Shown piece after piece: positions 60,615 through 64,000 of a stretch of 64,000 bases of DNA (positions within the stretch are counted from its first letter, which is position 1; every line of letters begins with the position of its first letter). The notes beneath the pieces were generated by a model. That model had not been told where the DNA came from and did not search any database. It was given only the letters and a program-made list of their open reading frames with translations. The position numbers and the translations under genes were made by a program. The DNA is from Desulfovibrio sp. (GTDB lineage Bacteria > Desulfobacterota > Desulfovibrionia > Desulfovibrionales > Desulfovibrionaceae): the NCBI GenBank assembly GCA_016208105.1, contig JACQYS010000016.1:1-64000 (forward strand), in the 5' to 3' direction.

Positions 60615-61919
60615 CTATTCCGGCTTTCTGTTGTCCACCACGCGCTGGGCCTTGCCCTCGCTCTTGGGCAGGGTGTTGTGCTCCACCAGGTCCACCTTGG
60701 GCGTAACCAGAATTTCGTCGCGGAGCTTGTGGGCGATCTTCTGCTTGAGCGAATTGAGCGCCCGCATGTCCTCCACGAAGTGCGCCTCCTTCACCTCCAC
60801 CTTCACGCGGATCTGGTCGATGGGGCCTTCGCTTTCAAGCTCTATCAGGTAGTTCTGGCCCACCTCGGGCAGGCTCATGAGCACCTGTTCGATCTGCATG
60901 GGATAGATGTTCACGCCCTTAATGATGATCAGATCGTCGGAGCGGCCCGTGATCCTGTCGATGCGAACATGCTCTCGCCCGCAGGGGCAGGCACCGGGAA
61001 TAAAGCGGGACAGGTCCCGGGTGCGGTAGCGCACGATGGGCATGCCTTCCCGGCACAGGGTGGTCAGCACCAGTTCCCCCACCTCGCCGGGCTTGGCCGG
61101 TTCAAGGGTCTCGGGATCGATGATCTCGGCCAGGTAGGCGTCCTCCCAGAGGTGCATGCCGGCCTGCTGCCCGCACTCGAAGGCCACGCCCGGCCCGTTC
61201 ATTTCCGACAGGCCGTAGGAGTTGAAGGCCTTGAACCCGAAGATGTCTTCCAGGCGGCGGCGGGTCTCCTCGGAATACGGTTCCGCGCCCACCAGGGCGA
61301 TGCGCAGGCCCAGGCCCTTGGGGTCGATTCCGTTCTGATGACAGTAGTTGGCCAGATAGAGCGCGTAGGACGGAATGATGTGCAGGGCGGTGACCTTGAA
61401 ATCCTGCATGAGCTTCAGCTGCCGCTGGGTGTTGCCCGCTCCCATGGGAATGGCCAGGCAGCCCAGGCGCTCAGCGCCGTAGTGCATGCCCAGGCCCCCG
61501 GTGAACAGGCCGTAGCTTGTGGTGTTCTGGAACACGTCCGTTGATCTCATGCCTGTCATGTGCATGCAGCGGGCCACCAGGGAGGACCACCAGCAGATGT
61601 CCGCGGCGGTGTGGTAGATCACCGTGGGCGTGCCGGTGGTGCCCGAAGACACGTGCATGCGCACCATCTGCTCCGTGGGCACGGCGTTTAAGCCGTCGGG
61701 ATAGGAGTCTCGCAGGTCTTGCTTGGTGGTGAAGGGCAGGCGGCGCACGTCGTCCAAGGTCTTCACGTCAGCAGGATCAAGACCGTGTTCCTTGAACTTG
61801 CGGGCGTAGAGCTTGGAACGCGAGGCGCGTTCAAGGGTGGTGCGCAGCCTGGAGAGCTGCAGATGTGAGATTTGATCGCGGGACAGAGTCTCTGCCGAGT
61901 CGTAGTACATGCGCTCCAC
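60615..61919 (-). CDS. Phenylacetate-CoA ligase
   Basis: The 434-residue adenylate-forming enzyme has the PaaK pattern: LPFTTKQDLRDSYPDG, HVSSGTTGTPTVIYHT (ATP loop), FNSYGLSEMNGPGVAFEC, REGMPIVRYRTRDLSRFIPGACPCGR, and GRSDDLIIIKGVNIYPMQIE. It makes phenylacetyl-CoA or a related aryl-CoA. Many anaerobes carry several copies used on indole-3-acetate or phenylacetate. It lies 24 bp downstream of dnaB on the same strand, probably by chance. Confidence 0.92.
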   Translation of the reverse strand: MERMYYDSAETLSRDQISHLQLSRLRTTLERASRSKLYARKFKEHGLDPADVKTLDDVRRLPFTTKQDLRDSYPDGLNAVPTEQMVRMHVSSGTTGTPTVIYHTAADICWWSSLVARCMHMTGMRSTDVFQNTTSYGLFTGGLGMHYGAERLGCLAIPMGAGNTQRQLKLMQDFKVTALHIIPSYALYLANYCHQNGIDPKGLGLRIALVGAEPYSEETRRRLEDIFGFKAFNSYGLSEMNGPGVAFECGQQAGMHLWEDAYLAEIIDPETLEPAKPGEVGELVLTTLCREGMPIVRYRTRDLSRFIPGACPCGREHVRIDRITGRSDDLIIIKGVNIYPMQIEQVLMSLPEVGQNYLIELESEGPIDQIRVKVEVKEAHFVEDMRALNSLKQKIAHKLRDEILVTPKVDLVEHNTLPKSEGKAQRVVDNRKPE

Positions 61920-61943
61920 TCCAGCGGTATTGCCGGCTCCAGG

Positions 61944-63398
61944 TTAGGAGCCGTACTCGGAAGGCGGCGGAATATCCGACGGGTTTTCGAAAGACGTGGA
62001 TTCACGGAAGAAGCGCAGCTTCACCATGCCTGTGGGGCCGTTGCGCTGCTTGCCGATTATTATCTCGGCCACGTTGTCATCGGGGGTGAGTTCGTCCTTC
62101 TTCTTGTAGGCCGCCTCGCGGTAGAGGAAGATGATGACGTCCGCATCCTGTTCGATGGCGCCGGATTCGCGCAGGTCGCTCATCATGGGGCGCTTGTCGC
62201 CGCGCTCTTCCACCTTGCGGTTGAGCTGGGAGAGCGCGATGACCGGGACGTGCATTTCCTTGGCCAGGGCCTTGAGATTGCGGGAGATGTCGGAAATTTC
62301 CTGTTCGCGCGAGTCCACGCGCCTGGCCGAGCGCATGAGCTGCAGGTAGTCCACCACCACCAGGCCAAGGCCGTGCTCGGCCTTGAGGCGGCGGCAGCGG
62401 GCCCGGACTTCCATGGTGGACAGGGCGGCGGAATCGTCCACGAACACGGGCGCTGGCGAAAGGGCATTGGCCGATTCGTAGAGCCTGGCCCAGTCGCTAT
62501 CGTCCAGGCGGCCTTTTCTCAGCTTGGACAGGTCCACCTTGCCCCAGGAACAGAGCATGCGCATCATGATCTGCTCCTTGCTCATTTCCAGCGAGAATAT
62601 GGCCGTGGGCACGTTGTACATGCAGGCCGCGCGCATGGCCACGTTCATGGCGAAGGCGGTCTTGCCCATGGAGGGGCGGCCGGCCACGATGATCAGGTCC
62701 GAGGGCTGGAGCCCGGCTGTATACTCGTCGAACGTGTAGTAGCCGGTGGGCACACCTGTGACCAGCTCCTTGTTCTCCACGCGTTTGGTGAGCTGCTCGA
62801 ACACGGAGTCCACCAGGGACTTGCTCGAACTCAAGGCCCCGGACTTCTTGGAATCGGAAATGGCGAACACGGCCTGTTCGGAGGCGTCCAGCAGGGCATC
62901 GGTCTCCTCGGCCCCCTCGAAGACCTTCTCGATGATGTCCGATGCGGCCGAGATCAGGCGGCGCTTGACGGCCTTGTCCTTGACGATCTGGGCGTGGTGC
63001 ACGGCATTGGCCGCGCTGACCGTGGCCGAGGCCAGCTCGGCCAGGTAGACCGGGCCGCCCACTTCGTCGAGCTTGCCCATGCGGGCCAGCTCTTCGGCCA
63101 GGGTGACCAGGTCCACGGCAACGGAGCGGCGGTTGAGCTCCAGGCAGGCCTGGTAGATATTGCGGTGCACCGGGGAGTAGAAGTCGTCTTCCCCGAGGAT
63201 GTCGATGAGATTGTGGAGAGTGGAATTCTTGATGAGAATCCCCCCCAGCACGGACTGCTCGGCTTCCGGGCTGTGAGGGGGAACACGGCGAAGAAGATCG
63301 CCTGAAACCCGTTCCAAAGTACGCGGGGCGAGCTCGGCTTCCTGCTCGCCCGCCCCGCGACGGGTCTTACGCTTCGGCTTCGGCGGACTGCTGTCCAC
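61944..63398 (-). CDS. dnaB: Replicative DNA helicase DnaB
   Basis: The 484-residue ring helicase has an N-terminal DnaB domain (PPHSPEAEQSVLGGILIKN, EDFYSPVHRNIYQA), then the RecA-like motor with Walker A in IVAGRPSMGKTAFAMNVA, VVDYLQLM (Walker B), ALSQLNRKVEERGDKRPMMSDLRESGAIEQDADVI. It opens DNA at the fork. The start is GTG 63398, overlapping the end of rplI by 32 bp; no other start lies before the conserved region. The ribosomal-protein operon order rpsR-rplI-dnaB is common. Confidence 0.95.
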   Translation of the reverse strand: MDSSPPKPKRKTRRGAGEQEAELAPRTLERVSGDLLRRVPPHSPEAEQSVLGGILIKNSTLHNLIDILGEDDFYSPVHRNIYQACLELNRRSVAVDLVTLAEELARMGKLDEVGGPVYLAELASATVSAANAVHHAQIVKDKAVKRRLISAASDIIEKVFEGAEETDALLDASEQAVFAISDSKKSGALSSSKSLVDSVFEQLTKRVENKELVTGVPTGYYTFDEYTAGLQPSDLIIVAGRPSMGKTAFAMNVAMRAACMYNVPTAIFSLEMSKEQIMMRMLCSWGKVDLSKLRKGRLDDSDWARLYESANALSPAPVFVDDSAALSTMEVRARCRRLKAEHGLGLVVVDYLQLMRSARRVDSREQEISDISRNLKALAKEMHVPVIALSQLNRKVEERGDKRPMMSDLRESGAIEQDADVIIFLYREAAYKKKDELTPDDNVAEIIIGKQRNGPTGMVKLRFFRESTSFENPSDIPPPSEYGS

Positions 63399-63888
63399 TT
63401 TCGTCGGCTGCTTTTTCAGCGTCGATGAGTTTCTCGCCCTGGCGGCAAACCATGACGCGCACGGTGCCGCGCACGTCGGCGTGGAGCTTCACGTCCACTT
63501 CATGCACGCCAAGGGTGCGGATGGGATCGTCAAGAACGATCTTCTTGCGATCGACCACGATGCCCTGGGCCTCGAGCCCGTCGGCAATCATGGAGGAGGT
63601 GACGGAGCCGTAGAGCTTGTCGCCCTCGCCCACGCGCACCTCGATGGACACGGTGGCTGCGGCGAGCTTCTCGGCAAGGCCGGCGGCATCGGAGCGCAGG
63701 GCGTCCATCTTGGCCTGAAGCTTCTTGCGCTCCAGGTCGAAGACCTTCTGGTTTGAAGTGGTGGCCATCATGGCCAGGCCCTGGGGTATCAGATAGTTGC
63801 GGCCGTAGCCGGGCTTCACGGCGACGATGTCGCCAAGTTTGCCCAGGTTTTCCATATCGGCGCGCAAAATGAGTTTCATGGCTGCCAT
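63367..63888 (-). CDS. rplI: 50S ribosomal protein L9
   Basis: The 173 residues match L9: MKLILRADMENLGKLGDIVAVKPGYGRNYLIPQGLAM near the start, and KLYGSVTSSMIADGLEAQGIVVDRKKIVL in the C-terminal domain. The Ala/Glu-rich tail after ~152 is longer than in E. coli (149). AGGAG precedes ATG 63888; ATG 63879 starts the canonical MKLIL and is the alternative. Confidence 0.96.
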   Translation of the reverse strand: MAAMKLILRADMENLGKLGDIVAVKPGYGRNYLIPQGLAMMATTSNQKVFDLERKKLQAKMDALRSDAAGLAEKLAAATVSIEVRVGEGDKLYGSVTSSMIADGLEAQGIVVDRKKIVLDDPIRTLGVHEVDVKLHADVRGTVRVMVCRQGEKLIDAEKAADESGQQSAEAEA

Positions 63889-63898
63889 AGCGTGACTC

Positions 63899-64000
63899 CT
63901 ACTGCATCTTCTTCAGAAGTTCGGCGCTGTGGGTGGCCGTGTAGTAGATGAGGGCCATCTGGCGTGCGCGCTTGATCTGGGTGGTGAGCCTGCGCTGGCA
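63899..64000 (-). CDS. rpsR: 30S ribosomal protein S18, C-terminal part
   Basis: The minus strand reads CQRRLTTQIKRARQMALIYY, then a tail ending LLKKMQ and a TAG at 63899-63901. QRxLTxxIKRARxxAL is the S18 core. The start lies beyond the window. The tail after the core is about 15 residues longer than in most S18 proteins. It lies 10 bp before rplI in the usual operon order. Confidence 0.88.
   Translation of the reverse strand, partial: CQRRLTTQIKRARQMALIYYTATHSAELLKKMQ

Noticed and set aside
59913-61544. A 543-codon plus-strand frame opposite DUF456 and paaK
   Set aside because: It is antisense to two recognised genes and shows no domain.
61872-63305. A 477-codon plus-strand frame opposite dnaB
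   Set aside because: It has His/Gly/Val-rich mirror composition and is fully covered by the dnaB gene.

Overview
The window looks like the chromosome of a GC-rich, free-living, probably anaerobic Desulfovibrio-type deltaproteobacterium. I infer this from gene content and codon style: hypA-hypB for [NiFe]-hydrogenase maturation, a DsrE-family protein, a DUF134 regulator beside a NifX/NifB-type protein, phenylacetate-CoA ligase, a fused bioD-bioA, and the rpsR-rplI-dnaB order. No 16S gene is present, so the assignment is provisional.

Layout. Positions 1-134 hold the end of an IS1595-type element that cuts off a membrane glycosyltransferase gene (121-1641). From about 1841 to 13905 lies an AT-richer segment bounded on the right by an intact tRNA-Leu(CAA) and on the left by a 36-bp exact direct copy of that tRNA's 3' part. 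I read it as the remnant of an integrative island. It carries three GT-C glycosyltransferases, a companion protein, a methyltransferase, two decayed IS3-type transposases and a decayed GDP-mannose 4,6-dehydratase. No integrase is visible.

The core chromosome resumes at 13.9 kb: a DUF554 protein, hypA, hypB, an old-yellow-enzyme reductase, alr and mutL (divergent), and a DsrE-family gene. A second AT-rich patch (21.4-23.8 kb) holds another glycosyltransferase and a secreted companion beside hldD (LPS heptose synthesis). Next come a PEP carboxykinase of divergent sequence, DUF134/NifX, a LysE-type exporter, hicAB, a deoxyhypusine-synthase-like enzyme, and an acyl-CoA ligase - cNMP protein - UbiD run. 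After these come two unrecognised low-complexity proteins, a histidine kinase - lipoprotein - sigma-54 regulator operon resembling QseE-QseG-QseF, a PH-domain protein, a rhomboid, an AI-2E-type transporter, a methyltransferase and an SppA peptidase.

From 46 to 54 kb are a SagB-type double nitroreductase with a DUF4079 protein, and a tight biotin operon bioB-bioF-(BioH-like hydrolase)-bioC-bioDA with overlapping non-ATG starts. The right end has rhodanese/MauE and rhodanese-ferritin genes, yccF, tlyA, a membrane hydrolase-like gene, a tandem-repeat secreted protein, thrC, DUF456, paaK, dnaB, rplI and the end of rpsR.

The most unusual theme is the GT-C family. Five glycosyltransferases share a core. 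Two have a long two-part C-terminal extension (called here domains A and B). Two others lack domain B but sit directly before a small gene that encodes a domain-B-like protein, one membrane-anchored and one with a signal peptide. This fused-versus-split pattern suggests a previously unnamed accessory module for envelope glycosylation.
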